This document shows, piece after piece, positions 29,511 to 36,900 of a DNA stretch of 64,000 bases (positions are counted from its first letter, which is position 1; every line of letters starts with the position of its first letter). The DNA is from Gordonia sp. PP30 (GTDB lineage Bacteria; Actinomycetota; Actinomycetes; Mycobacteriales; Mycobacteriaceae): NCBI RefSeq assembly GCF_023100845.1, contig NZ_CP095864.1:558001-622000 (forward strand), written 5' to 3'. The position numbers and the translations under genes were made by a program. Below the pieces are notes generated by a model. The model ran no database searches and was not told where the DNA came from. It saw only the letters and a list, made by a program, of their open reading frames with translations.

Positions 29511-30641
29511 ATGTTCGAGTCGATGGACGAGTGGGGTCCGGAGAAGGTGGTCTGCGTCTCCGACACCCGCACCGGCATGCGCGGCGTGCTGGTGATCGAC
29601 AACACCGCCCGCGGCATGGGCAAGGGCGGCACCCGCATGACCCCGTCGGTGACCGTCGGCGAGGTCGCCCGGCTGGCCCGGAACATGACCTGGAAGTGGG
29701 CCGGCGTCGACCTGTTCTACGGCGGCGCCAAGGCCGGTATCCGGTTCGACCCGGAGTCCCCCGACAAGGAGGCCGCCCTGCGCGCCTTCGTCCGGGCGCT
29801 GCGCAACGAGGTGCCGGAGGAGTACGTCTTCGGGCTCGACGTCGGCCTGTCCGAATGCGATGCCGCGATCATGCTCGACGAGGCCGGCCGCGGCGGCGCG
29901 GTCGGGACACCGCACGAACTCGGCGGTCTCCCGTACGACCAGCTCGGGGTCACCGGCTTCGGCGTCGCCGAGTCGCTCGACGCCGCCGCGTCGTACCGGG
30001 GGCGGTCCACGTCGTCCTTGACGGTCGCCATCCAGGGCTTCGGGGCGGTCGGCGCGGCCGCCGCCCGGCGGCTGGCCGAGTTGGGCGCGACGGTCGTGGC
30101 GGTGTCCACCGCGCGCGGCGGACTGCACCACCCAGACGGGCTCGACGTCGCCGAACTCCTCACGCTGCGTGACGAATACGGTGACGCGCTGGTCGAGCAC
30201 CACCCGACAGCCCGCGCCCTGGCGCCCGGCGACGAGCTGACCGTCGCCGCCGATGCGCTGATCCCGGCGGCCCTGCAAGACGTGATCGACGAGCGGCTCG
30301 CCGCGCGGCTCCCGGCGTCGCTGATCGTGGAGGGCGCGAACCTGCCCACGAGCCCCGCCGCGCAGCGGGTCCTCGCCGAGCGCGGGGTGACCGTCGTCCC
30401 GGATTTCATCGCGAACGCCGGGGGAGTGGTCGCCGCCGCGGTCGCGATGGACGCCCGGTTCTCCGGGCTCGCACCCGATCCGCGGCGGGTGTTCACCGCG
30501 ATCACCGGCAAGCTCCGCGCAGGCACCGAACACACGCTGGCCGGCGCCGCCGAGCACGGCATCACCACGCACGAGGCGGCGCGCCGCACCGCGCAGGACC
30601 GCGTGGCCCGCGCCATGCGGCTGAAAGGACGGGTCGCATGA
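29511..30641 (+). CDS. Glu/Leu/Phe/Val-family amino-acid dehydrogenase
   Basis: 376 residues from ATG 29511, which follows GAGGAA at 29498-29503; a TTG at 29478 overlapping the ALDH7 stop is the alternative start. It has the PGKGGTR-like segment MGKGGTRM with substrate Lys (MTWKWAGVDLFYGGAKAG) and a Rossmann domain (IQGFGAVGAAAARRL near 180). It oxidatively deaminates an L-amino acid or runs in reverse with NAD(P)H. In this operon 2-aminoadipate or glutamate recycling are candidate roles (inference). It overlaps the next gene by 4 bases. Confidence 0.85.
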   Translation: MFESMDEWGPEKVVCVSDTRTGMRGVLVIDNTARGMGKGGTRMTPSVTVGEVARLARNMTWKWAGVDLFYGGAKAGIRFDPESPDKEAALRAFVRALRNEVPEEYVFGLDVGLSECDAAIMLDEAGRGGAVGTPHELGGLPYDQLGVTGFGVAESLDAAASYRGRSTSSLTVAIQGFGAVGAAAARRLAELGATVVAVSTARGGLHHPDGLDVAELLTLRDEYGDALVEHHPTARALAPGDELTVAADALIPAALQDVIDERLAARLPASLIVEGANLPTSPAAQRVLAERGVTVVPDFIANAGGVVAAAVAMDARFSGLAPDPRRVFTAITGKLRAGTEHTLAGAAEHGITTHEAARRTAQDRVARAMRLKGRVA

Positions 30642-31794
30642 CCAAGACGGTTCCGGAGAAGGCGGCGGTCGTCGTGATCGGCGGCGGGGTGATCGGCACC
30701 TCCATCGCCTTCCACCTCGCCGAGTCCGGGGTGCACGACGTGGTCCTGCTGGAGAAGGACGAACTCGGCTCCGGGTCGACGTGCCGCGCCGCAGGCGGCG
30801 TGCGAGCCACGTTCAGCAACGCGTCGAACATCGCGATCGGGCTGCGCGGCCTCGACGTCTACTCGCGATTCGCGCAGCTCTACGGGCACGACGCCGACTT
30901 CGAGCGGAACGGCTACCTCTTCCTGCTCTCCGATCAGGCGATGGTCGACGTCTTCACCGAGAGCGTCGCCCTGCAGAACGCGCACGGCGTGCCCACCCGG
31001 ATGATCGACCCGGACGAGGCCAAACGCCTGTCGCCGCTGATCGAGACCGACGGTCTGCTGGCGGCCAGCTGGTCGCCGGACGACGGCCGCTGCACCCCCG
31101 AGGCGATCGTGGCCGGCTATGCCGCGGCCGCCCGCCGCCACGGCGCGGCGATCGTGCGCCACTGCGGCGTCACCGGCGTCGATCCGCGGGCGGGCGGCGG
31201 CTACGAGGTGGTGACCCCGCACGGCGTGATCTCTGCCGACACGATCGTGATCGCGGCCGGAGCCTGGTCGGGACAGATCGGCGACATGATCGGCGTCGAC
31301 ATCCCGGTGACGCCGTACCGCAGGCAGATCGCCTTCACCGAACCGATCCCCGATCTGCCCGCGCGGATGCCGTCGCTGACCATCGACTTCCCGTCGCGCT
31401 GTATTTCGAGCCCGAACGCGACGGCCTGCTGATCGGCTGGGCCGACCCCGCGCAGGAGCCCGGCTTCAACCTGAGATTCGAGCTCGATGACTGGCTGATG
31501 AAGGTCGGCGAGATCGCGCAGTTCCGGGTGCCGGTGATCCTCGAATCGGGGATCGTCAGCGGCTGGGCCGGCCTCTACGAGGTGACTCCCGACGACAACC
31601 AGATCATCGATCGGGTACGCGACGACGTCCTGGTCGCGACCGGCTACTCCGGCCACGGCTTCCTGATGGGCCCGGCGACCGGCGAGATCATCCGCGACCT
31701 CTACCATGGCCGCGAGCCCGGCTACGACATCGCCGATTTCCGGCTCGACCGGTTCGCGCCCGACCGGCTCCGCGGCGAGACCAACATCGTGTGA
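30638..31794 (+). pseudogene. FAD-dependent amino-acid oxidoreductase (DAO family), frameshifted
   Basis: The N-terminal 252 or so residues (dinucleotide-binding VVVIGGGVIGTSIAFHLAES, then a sarcosine/pipecolate-oxidase-like domain) are read in one frame to DFPS near 31395. The C-terminal part (ALYFEPERDGLLIGW to the ATGYSGHGFLMGPATGE FAD segment) continues in the +1-shifted frame to TGA 31794. One base is missing between about 31393 and 31396; the first frame ends at TGA 31432. Restored length would be about 385 residues. Either a genuine inactivating deletion or a sequencing error. Context suggests pipecolate/lysine-derived imine chemistry. Confidence 0.8.
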
Positions 31795-31852
31795 GCGCTG
31801 ATCCAGCGGATCCGCGCGCGGGGCGCGCCGATCCGCGGAATACGGTGAAGCC

Positions 31853-32299
31853 ATGACGAATACGACCGAACTCCTGGGTGGCCGCGACCTGGTGCCGGGG
31901 ACCGTCTACGGCTTCGGCGAGTACCCGCTCACCCTCGACGAGATCGTCCGGTTTGCACGGGAGTGGGATCCCCAGTACTTCCACACCGACCCCGACGATG
32001 CGCGGCGCAGTGTCTTCGGCGGTCTCATCGCCAGCGGCATCCAGAGTCTCGCCATCCTGCAGCGGCTCACCGTCGAGGCCGTCTATCGCGACTGGAAGGT
32101 GATCGCCGGCCGGTCGCTGAACGACGTCTACTTCCTGCGCCCGGTGCGCGCCGGCGACGTCCTGTCCGGCTGGGCGCGGATCGAGGCGGTGCACGTCGAC
32201 GACGCCCGTGGCCGCGCCGACGTCGAACTCGTCACCGAGTTGACGGCGGCGGGCTCGACGATGCTCCGCGCGACCACGAGCGTCGTCGTCCACGCCTAG
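31853..32299 (+). CDS. MaoC-type hot-dog dehydratase
   Basis: 148 residues with the hydratase-2 signature FAREWDPQYFHTDPDDA followed by FGGLIASG (Asp/His catalytic pair) near residues 36-60. Likely hydrates an enoyl-CoA. TACGGT at 31841-31846 is 6 bases before the ATG, suggesting a leaderless transcript separate from the upstream operon. Confidence 0.87.
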   Translation: MTNTTELLGGRDLVPGTVYGFGEYPLTLDEIVRFAREWDPQYFHTDPDDARRSVFGGLIASGIQSLAILQRLTVEAVYRDWKVIAGRSLNDVYFLRPVRAGDVLSGWARIEAVHVDDARGRADVELVTELTAAGSTMLRATTSVVVHA

Positions 32300-32340
32300 C
32301 CCGGTGCCCGCGTGGACAGCGGGCCGTGGTTGGGCTGAGG

Positions 32341-32361
32341 TGCGACGACGCGCGGTCGAAG
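32341..32361 (-). repeat. Dispersed repeat core (third copy)
   Basis: On the minus strand these 21 bases equal the first 21 bases of the 49-bp repeat at 63572 and differ by one from the copy in tilS at 4585. Confidence 0.65.
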
Positions 32362-32417
32362 TGGCGACGGCCGCCTTTCGGCGCAACATCCTTCGACTCC
32401 GCTTAGGAATCGTCCTA

Positions 32418-32489
32418 CTGCTCCATGCGCTGTGTGCGGCTCCTCGAGGCGCGGCCGTTCTCCACGGAGAACGGCCGCGATCGGAGCAG
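32418..32489. terminator. Large inverted repeat between convergent genes
   Basis: Inner arms GCGGCCGTTCTCC (32451-32463) and its complement (32466-32478) are perfect with a 2-base loop. Outer arms CTGCTCC (32418-32424) and GGAGCAG (32483-32489) extend it. It lies between MaoC (plus) and the SnoaL-like gene (minus), so bidirectional termination is likely. The rest of the 267-base gap holds only repeat fragments. Confidence 0.6.
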
Positions 32490-32566
32490 CCCTCGAAGTC
32501 GCTTCTCGAGAGGTGGCTTCGGCGCAGCTCGGTGAGCGCCGCTTCAGCACCCGCCGAGTCCCGTGA

Positions 32567-32932
32567 TCAGTTCACGCCCATGAACATGTACACCGCGCGG
32601 GCGCGACCTTCGTCGTCCCGGAACACCAGGTCGGCGCCGCGGCCGACGACATCACCGGCCGGGGTGAGCATCGACCAGCGCAGGAGGAGCCCGTCGCCGG
32701 ACTCGACCGCCTGGTCGTAGCGGAAGACGAGGCCTTTGCCCGCGATCAGATCGTCGTGGACGGCGCCGACATGGGCTGCGATGTTCTCCGCGCCCTCGAT
32801 GGTGATTCCGAGCGAGGAGACCGCGAGGCGCCCGGTGGGCGACCACACCCGGTCGATCACCTCGCGGCGGGCGCGGGCATCGGGCTCGGTCCAGGTGGAC
32901 AGGTAGTCGTGCTGGAAGTCGGTGGTGCTCAT
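32567..32932 (-). CDS. SnoaL-like / NTF2-fold protein
   Basis: 121 residues with the length and pattern of SnoaL-like (NTF2) proteins: an N-terminal helix FQHDYLSTWTEPD, then VFRYDQAVESGDGLLLRWSM and VGRGADLVF strands. The fold serves as small isomerase/hydrolase or ligand-binding protein; substrate unknown. AGAGGAA precedes ATG 32932. A TetR-type half-conserved operator lies just upstream. Confidence 0.75.
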   Translation of the reverse strand: MSTTDFQHDYLSTWTEPDARARREVIDRVWSPTGRLAVSSLGITIEGAENIAAHVGAVHDDLIAGKGLVFRYDQAVESGDGLLLRWSMLTPAGDVVGRGADLVFRDDEGRARAVYMFMGVN

Positions 32933-32947
32933 GCGATTCCTCTTTTC

Positions 32948-32965
32948 TTGAACTCCGGGTCTAAA
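32948..32965. promoter_or_regulatory. Candidate TetR operator, degenerate copy
   Basis: TTGAAC-TCCG-GGTCTAAA, 15 bases before the SnoaL-like start. It resembles the better palindrome TTGACC-TGTG-GGTCAAAT at 33612-33629 in arm sequence and in the 4-base spacer. Confidence 0.5.
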
Positions 32966-33015
32966 ACTGGGGTAGCCCGGAAGCCGGCACCGGGCGGCGC
33001 CGGAGGCGGTGGGGG

Positions 33016-33591
33016 TCAGAGCACGGTCAGGGCCGTTTCGATGGTGCGGTACAGCATGGGTGCGTCGTGGGTCATCGCCATCACCCGGAGTCCGGCGAGC
33101 ACGGTGGCGAAGTGCTCGGCGAGCGCCCGCGCGTCGGCCTGCGCGGCGACGTCTCCGTCGCGCTGGCCGCGGCGGATTCGTTCGGCGAACCAGTCGGTCG
33201 ACTCGTCCTGCATGCGGCGGAGCCGCCGCGCGAGTTCGCCGTCCTCCCCGGCCAGTTCCACCGCGGTGTTGCCGATCAGGCAGCCGCGCCGTTGCGGCTG
33301 CGCCAGATCGTCGTCGACCACGGCCCGCAGAGCCGCCCGGAAGCAGTCCCGGGTGGTGCCCGGACGCTCGAGCAGCTCTGCGGCCATCTCCGCGATCTGG
33401 CGATGGTAGCGGTCGAGGCAGCGGTCGAACAGGTCGCGCTTGCTGGTGAAGGCGTTGTACAGACTGCCCTTGGCGATACCGGTCGTCTCGGCGAGCCGGG
33501 CCGGCGACGTGCCGGCGTAGCCGTGGGTCCAGAACGTCTCCATCGCGCGGGCGACGACGACGTCCTCGTCGAATGTGCGGGGCCTTCCCAT
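33016..33591 (-). CDS. TetR/AcrR-family transcriptional regulator
   Basis: 191 residues. N-terminal HTH with PARLAETTGIAKGSLYNAFTSKRDLFDRCL, near residues 29-58, then an all-helical ligand domain with RRGCLIGNTAVEL, typical of the YxaF/LmrA-type TetR_C group. It lies between the SnoaL-like gene and an SDR, all on the minus strand, with palindromic sites on both sides, so it probably represses them and itself. Confidence 0.88.
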   Translation of the reverse strand: MGRPRTFDEDVVVARAMETFWTHGYAGTSPARLAETTGIAKGSLYNAFTSKRDLFDRCLDRYHRQIAEMAAELLERPGTTRDCFRAALRAVVDDDLAQPQRRGCLIGNTAVELAGEDGELARRLRRMQDESTDWFAERIRRGQRDGDVAAQADARALAEHFATVLAGLRVMAMTHDAPMLYRTIETALTVL

Positions 33592-33610
33592 GGGGAGACC
33601 GTAGCCCTAT

Positions 33611-33628
33611 TTTGACCTGTGGGTCAAA
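33611..33628. promoter_or_regulatory. Candidate TetR operator
   Basis: Perfect 7-bp inverted repeat TTTGACC / GGTCAAA with a 4-base spacer, 20 bases upstream of the tetR start. It is well placed for autorepression. A degenerate copy precedes the SnoaL-like gene. Confidence 0.65.
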
Positions 33629-33634
33629 TATTGC

Positions 33635-34399
33635 TCAGCGGGCCCGGAAGCCGCCGTCCACCACCAGCTCGGTGCCGGTCATGAAGCGCGCGTCGTCGGA
33701 GGCCAGGAAGGCCACCGCCGAGGCGAGTTCCACCGGGTCGGCACGACGCCCCAGCGGCGTCTCCGGCACCACGCCGGTGCCCGGCTCGTTCGCGTTGAGC
33801 GGCGTCGCCACACCACCCGGGACCAGGGCGTTCACCCGGATTCCCGCGGGTGCGAGTTCGAGTGCCGCGGTCCGGGTCAGGCCCAGGAGCCCGGCCTTGC
33901 TCGCGGCGTACGCGGCGTAGCCGATCGCCCCCGACGGACCGAAGATCGACGACGTGTTGATCACCGCCGCGGCCGCCGACTCGGTGAGGAGCGGCAGCAT
34001 GGTCTGCAGTCCGAGGAAGGCACCGGTGAGGTTCACCGTGAGCAGCCGGCTCCAGGCCTCCAGGGTCTCCTCGGCGATCGGCGTGACATGCACGATGCCC
34101 GCGTTGTTGACCAGTACGTCCAGCCGGCCGTGACGCTCGGCGATCGCCGACTCCGTCGCGGCCCAGCCGTCCGGATCGGTGACATCCAGGTGGAGATAGG
34201 TCACGTCCGAGCCGCGGTCGCGCAGCGCGGCCGCGGTCTGCTCGCCCTCGTCGTCGAGGACGTCGGCGAGGTAGACCGTGGCGCCCTCGGCGGACAGCCG
34301 GTCGCCGTGGGCGGCGCCCTGACCGCGGGCGCCGCCGGTGATGAGGGCGACCCGGCCGGCCAGCCGGCCGGTGCATGGTGGAAGGGAAGCGGTCGTCAT
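33635..34399 (-). CDS. Short-chain dehydrogenase/reductase
   Basis: 254 residues. TGGARGQG cofactor motif near residue 21, NNAG near 96, SSI near 150, YAASK near 163. The sequence style resembles 3-alpha-hydroxysteroid or cyclic-alcohol dehydrogenases. It lies 8 bases downstream of the flavin monooxygenase stop, so the two form an operon and may handle an alcohol/ketone pair. Confidence 0.88.
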   Translation of the reverse strand: MTTASLPPCTGRLAGRVALITGGARGQGAAHGDRLSAEGATVYLADVLDDEGEQTAAALRDRGSDVTYLHLDVTDPDGWAATESAIAERHGRLDVLVNNAGIVHVTPIAEETLEAWSRLLTVNLTGAFLGLQTMLPLLTESAAAAVINTSSIFGPSGAIGYAAYAASKAGLLGLTRTAALELAPAGIRVNALVPGGVATPLNANEPGTGVVPETPLGRRADPVELASAVAFLASDDARFMTGTELVVDGGFRAR

Positions 34400-34407
34400 G
34401 GCGGGCC

Positions 34408-35712
34408 TCAGTTTCCGTTCGCGCCGCTGGTGGCCAGCGCCGGGGTGGCGGCGAGCGACCGGAGCAGACGCTCGGTGTCGGCCATCTGGTCGTTCCAGAT
34501 CGCGCGGACGATGTCGATGCGCAGCTCGGGCTCCTGCATCACGGAGAAGTAGTTGGCCAGCGCCATACCGCGCGGGCCGGCCGCCTCCTGCAGGGCGATC
34601 ATCTCGGCGACGAGCTTGGACTGCACGCCGTAGATCGGGATCTGCGGGCCGCGCGGCGCGATGAGGCCGACGAAGTACAGCTTCTCGGCGCCCTCCGGCA
34701 GGATCCCGCCGGCGTAGCGGCGCGGGACGCCGTCCTCGCTGCCGAGCAGGTCGCCGTCGAGGAAGGGCAGGGCGACGTTGAAGCCGGTCGCGTAGACGAT
34801 CGAGTCGTACTCGGCGCTCGTGCCGTCGGAGAAGTGAACGGTCTTGCCGTCGTATCGCTCGATGCCGGGGCGAACGGTGACGCGGCCGTGCTGGATCCAG
34901 TACAGGAGCAGGTCGTTGACGGTGGTCGCGCCGCCGGCCAGGTCGCGAGACTCGGGCATCGGCAGGCCCGGGTACGCGTTGTTCTCGCCGATCGCCACGC
35001 GGGCGAGCAGCCGGGCGATGAGGTCCTGCTCGGTGGCGTCGAACTCGCTCATCCAGGCCACCTGCTGGCGCGGCACGCCGAAGTACATCTTGGGCTGGAA
35101 GTGGATGCCCTTGCGCACCACGACGTCCGCCTCGAGCCGGTGCTGGGCGATGTCGACGGCGATGTCGCAGCCGGAGTTGCCGGCACCCACGACCAGCACG
35201 CGAGTGCCCTCGAGGTCGCGGACGTTGTTGTACTCGCTCGAGTGGACGGCCTTGCCGGTGAACGTGCCGGGGACCTCGGGGACCTTCGGGCTCCACAGGT
35301 GACCGTTGGCGACCACGAGGCCGTCGAAGATGCCCTCGTCGCCGCGGCTGGTCACGACCCGCCATCCGGCGCTGCCGACCGGGGCGTCGCCGGCCGGGAC
35401 GGGCTCGGCCGAGACCACCTCGGTGGAGAAGGCGATGTGCTCGCGCAGACCGGCGTGATCGGCGTACGACTCGATGTAGCGTCGAACCTGGTCGCGCCGC
35501 GGGAAGTGCGGGTAGTCGGCCGGCATCGGGAAGTCCTCGAAGTGCGTGGCGTCCCGCGCGGTGATCAGGTGCAGCGCTTCGTAGTCGGTGTGCCAGTGGC
35601 CGCCGACGCGATCGGTCTTTTCGAAGCACTCGACGTCGTGCCCGGCGGCGCGAAGCTGAGCGATGGCGGAAAGTCCGGCAGCGCCGGCGCCGATGATGCA
35701 GATGCGAGCCAT
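34408..35712 (-). CDS. Flavin-containing monooxygenase
   Basis: 434 residues. N-terminal FAD motif GAGAAGL, the FMO-identifying motif FTGKAVHSSEY (FxGxxxHxxxY) near residue 150, the NADPH motif VVGAGNSG near 170, and YATGFN near 315. It oxygenates nucleophilic N/S groups or ketones using NADPH and O2. AAGGGA precedes ATG 35712. Divergent from a LysR gene, and operonic with the SDR downstream. Confidence 0.9.
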   Translation of the reverse strand: MARICIIGAGAAGLSAIAQLRAAGHDVECFEKTDRVGGHWHTDYEALHLITARDATHFEDFPMPADYPHFPRRDQVRRYIESYADHAGLREHIAFSTEVVSAEPVPAGDAPVGSAGWRVVTSRGDEGIFDGLVVANGHLWSPKVPEVPGTFTGKAVHSSEYNNVRDLEGTRVLVVGAGNSGCDIAVDIAQHRLEADVVVRKGIHFQPKMYFGVPRQQVAWMSEFDATEQDLIARLLARVAIGENNAYPGLPMPESRDLAGGATTVNDLLLYWIQHGRVTVRPGIERYDGKTVHFSDGTSAEYDSIVYATGFNVALPFLDGDLLGSEDGVPRRYAGGILPEGAEKLYFVGLIAPRGPQIPIYGVQSKLVAEMIALQEAAGPRGMALANYFSVMQEPELRIDIVRAIWNDQMADTERLLRSLAATPALATSGANGN

Positions 35713-35815
35713 GTCGCGTCCCTTCGTCTCGTGGGGGCGCTCCGTCGGCCCCTCCTGATTGACGATTGTTCGACGCCGAACGCCATACGGTCCATATCCA
35801 TTAGCTGCACCCACA

Positions 35816-35832
35816 TCAAGGTTTAACCTTGA
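35816..35832. promoter_or_regulatory. 17-bp palindrome abutting the LysR start
   Basis: TCAAGGTT-T-AACCTTGA, a perfect odd palindrome ending one base before the GTG/ATG start of the LysR gene and about 104 bases from the divergent monooxygenase start. A likely autoregulatory operator. Confidence 0.6.
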
Positions 35833-35835
35833 GTG

Positions 35836-36768
35836 ATGGCCGGACCATCGATCACGCTGCAGCAACTGTCGTACTTCCTGTCGGCAGTCGAGCATGGATC
35901 GCTCTCCGCGGCGGCCGAGGCGAATTTCATCGCGCAGCCCAGCCTGTCCGAGCAGATCCGCAGGCTGGAGCGTGCGCTCGGCGTCTCGCTGTTCACCCGG
36001 ACCAACCGCAAGCTGATCCTGACCGAGGCCGCGCGGATCCTGGTGCCCTATGCCGAGCGGACCCTCGCCGCGGCACAGGAGGCGGCGGCCGCGGTCGATC
36101 CGGTCCGCAATCTGACCGGCGGCAGCGTGTCGTTCGGGACGTTCTCCAGCTCGCACGACCTGATCAACGTCGACCTGATCACCGAGTTCCGGGCGCTGTA
36201 CCCGGGCGTCTCGCTCCGGATCGAGGAACTCAACTCGGTTCAGGTGGCCGAGGCGGTCCGCAGCGGCGACCTGGAGGCGGGCGTGGTGGCGCTGCCGGTC
36301 GACGACCGCGGCCTCCAGGTCAGCCCGGTGGTCTGGCGATCAGAGGCCCGCTACTACACGGCCGCGTCCGACCGGGCCGCCGGGCCGATCGGGATCGGCG
36401 CCATCGCCGATGCCTGCCTGATCCTGCCGGAGGCGCGCTGGGGCGACATGGATCCCACCCGCCTGCAGCTCAACGCGCGGGCGCAGGCGGCGGGCCACAC
36501 CATTCGGCCGGCGATCGAGGTGGAGTCGTACGCCGTCGCGCTGGAACTCGCCCGGCGCGGGGTGGGCGACACCATCGCGTCGCCGCCCGTCGTCGAGACG
36601 CTGGGCTTCACCCACGGGCTGCACGGCGCCTCGCTCGACCCGCCGCTGATCGAGCAGTACGGCTTCGTCTGGCGCCGCAACGCCGTGCTTTCGCCCGCCG
36701 CGACCGCCGTGGTGAACCTGGCCCGAGCACTCCTTTCGGCCATTCCGGGCCCGGCACCCACCGTCTAG
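35836..36768 (+). CDS. LysR-family transcriptional regulator
   Basis: 310 residues. HTH with LSAAAEANFIAQPSLSEQIRRLERALG near residues 20-45 and a C-terminal effector domain. GTG 35833 directly before ATG 35836 is an equal alternative start. No ribosome binding site is visible because a palindrome occupies that place. It sits between the divergent monooxygenase/SDR operon and an amino-acid permease and may control either. Confidence 0.86.
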   Translation: MAGPSITLQQLSYFLSAVEHGSLSAAAEANFIAQPSLSEQIRRLERALGVSLFTRTNRKLILTEAARILVPYAERTLAAAQEAAAAVDPVRNLTGGSVSFGTFSSSHDLINVDLITEFRALYPGVSLRIEELNSVQVAEAVRSGDLEAGVVALPVDDRGLQVSPVVWRSEARYYTAASDRAAGPIGIGAIADACLILPEARWGDMDPTRLQLNARAQAAGHTIRPAIEVESYAVALELARRGVGDTIASPPVVETLGFTHGLHGASLDPPLIEQYGFVWRRNAVLSPAATAVVNLARALLSAIPGPAPTV

Positions 36769-36771
36769 CTA

Positions 36772-36815
36772 TAGGTAAAGCCTTGTTCTGCTTGTAGAAT
36801 TCATGGCTTTACCTA
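36772..36815. terminator. Inverted repeat after the LysR gene
   Basis: Perfect 11-bp arms TAGGTAAAGCC (36772-36782) and GGCTTTACCTA (36805-36815) with a 22-base AT-rich spacer, starting 4 bases after the stop. It could be a terminator or an operator for the permease gene at 36901; the wide spacer slightly favours the latter. Confidence 0.5.
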
Positions 36816-36900
36816 GTTCTAAGGTCTCCCTCAGACTCGGAAAGCGCTGGTCGTCACCGTCGACGATCGGTCTCCTGCACCGACTTTCCCCGGAGGGACC

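Noticed and set aside
31380..31440. Programmed frameshift in the FAD oxidoreductase
   Set aside because: No slippery heptamer or downstream structure seen; a simple one-base loss explains it.
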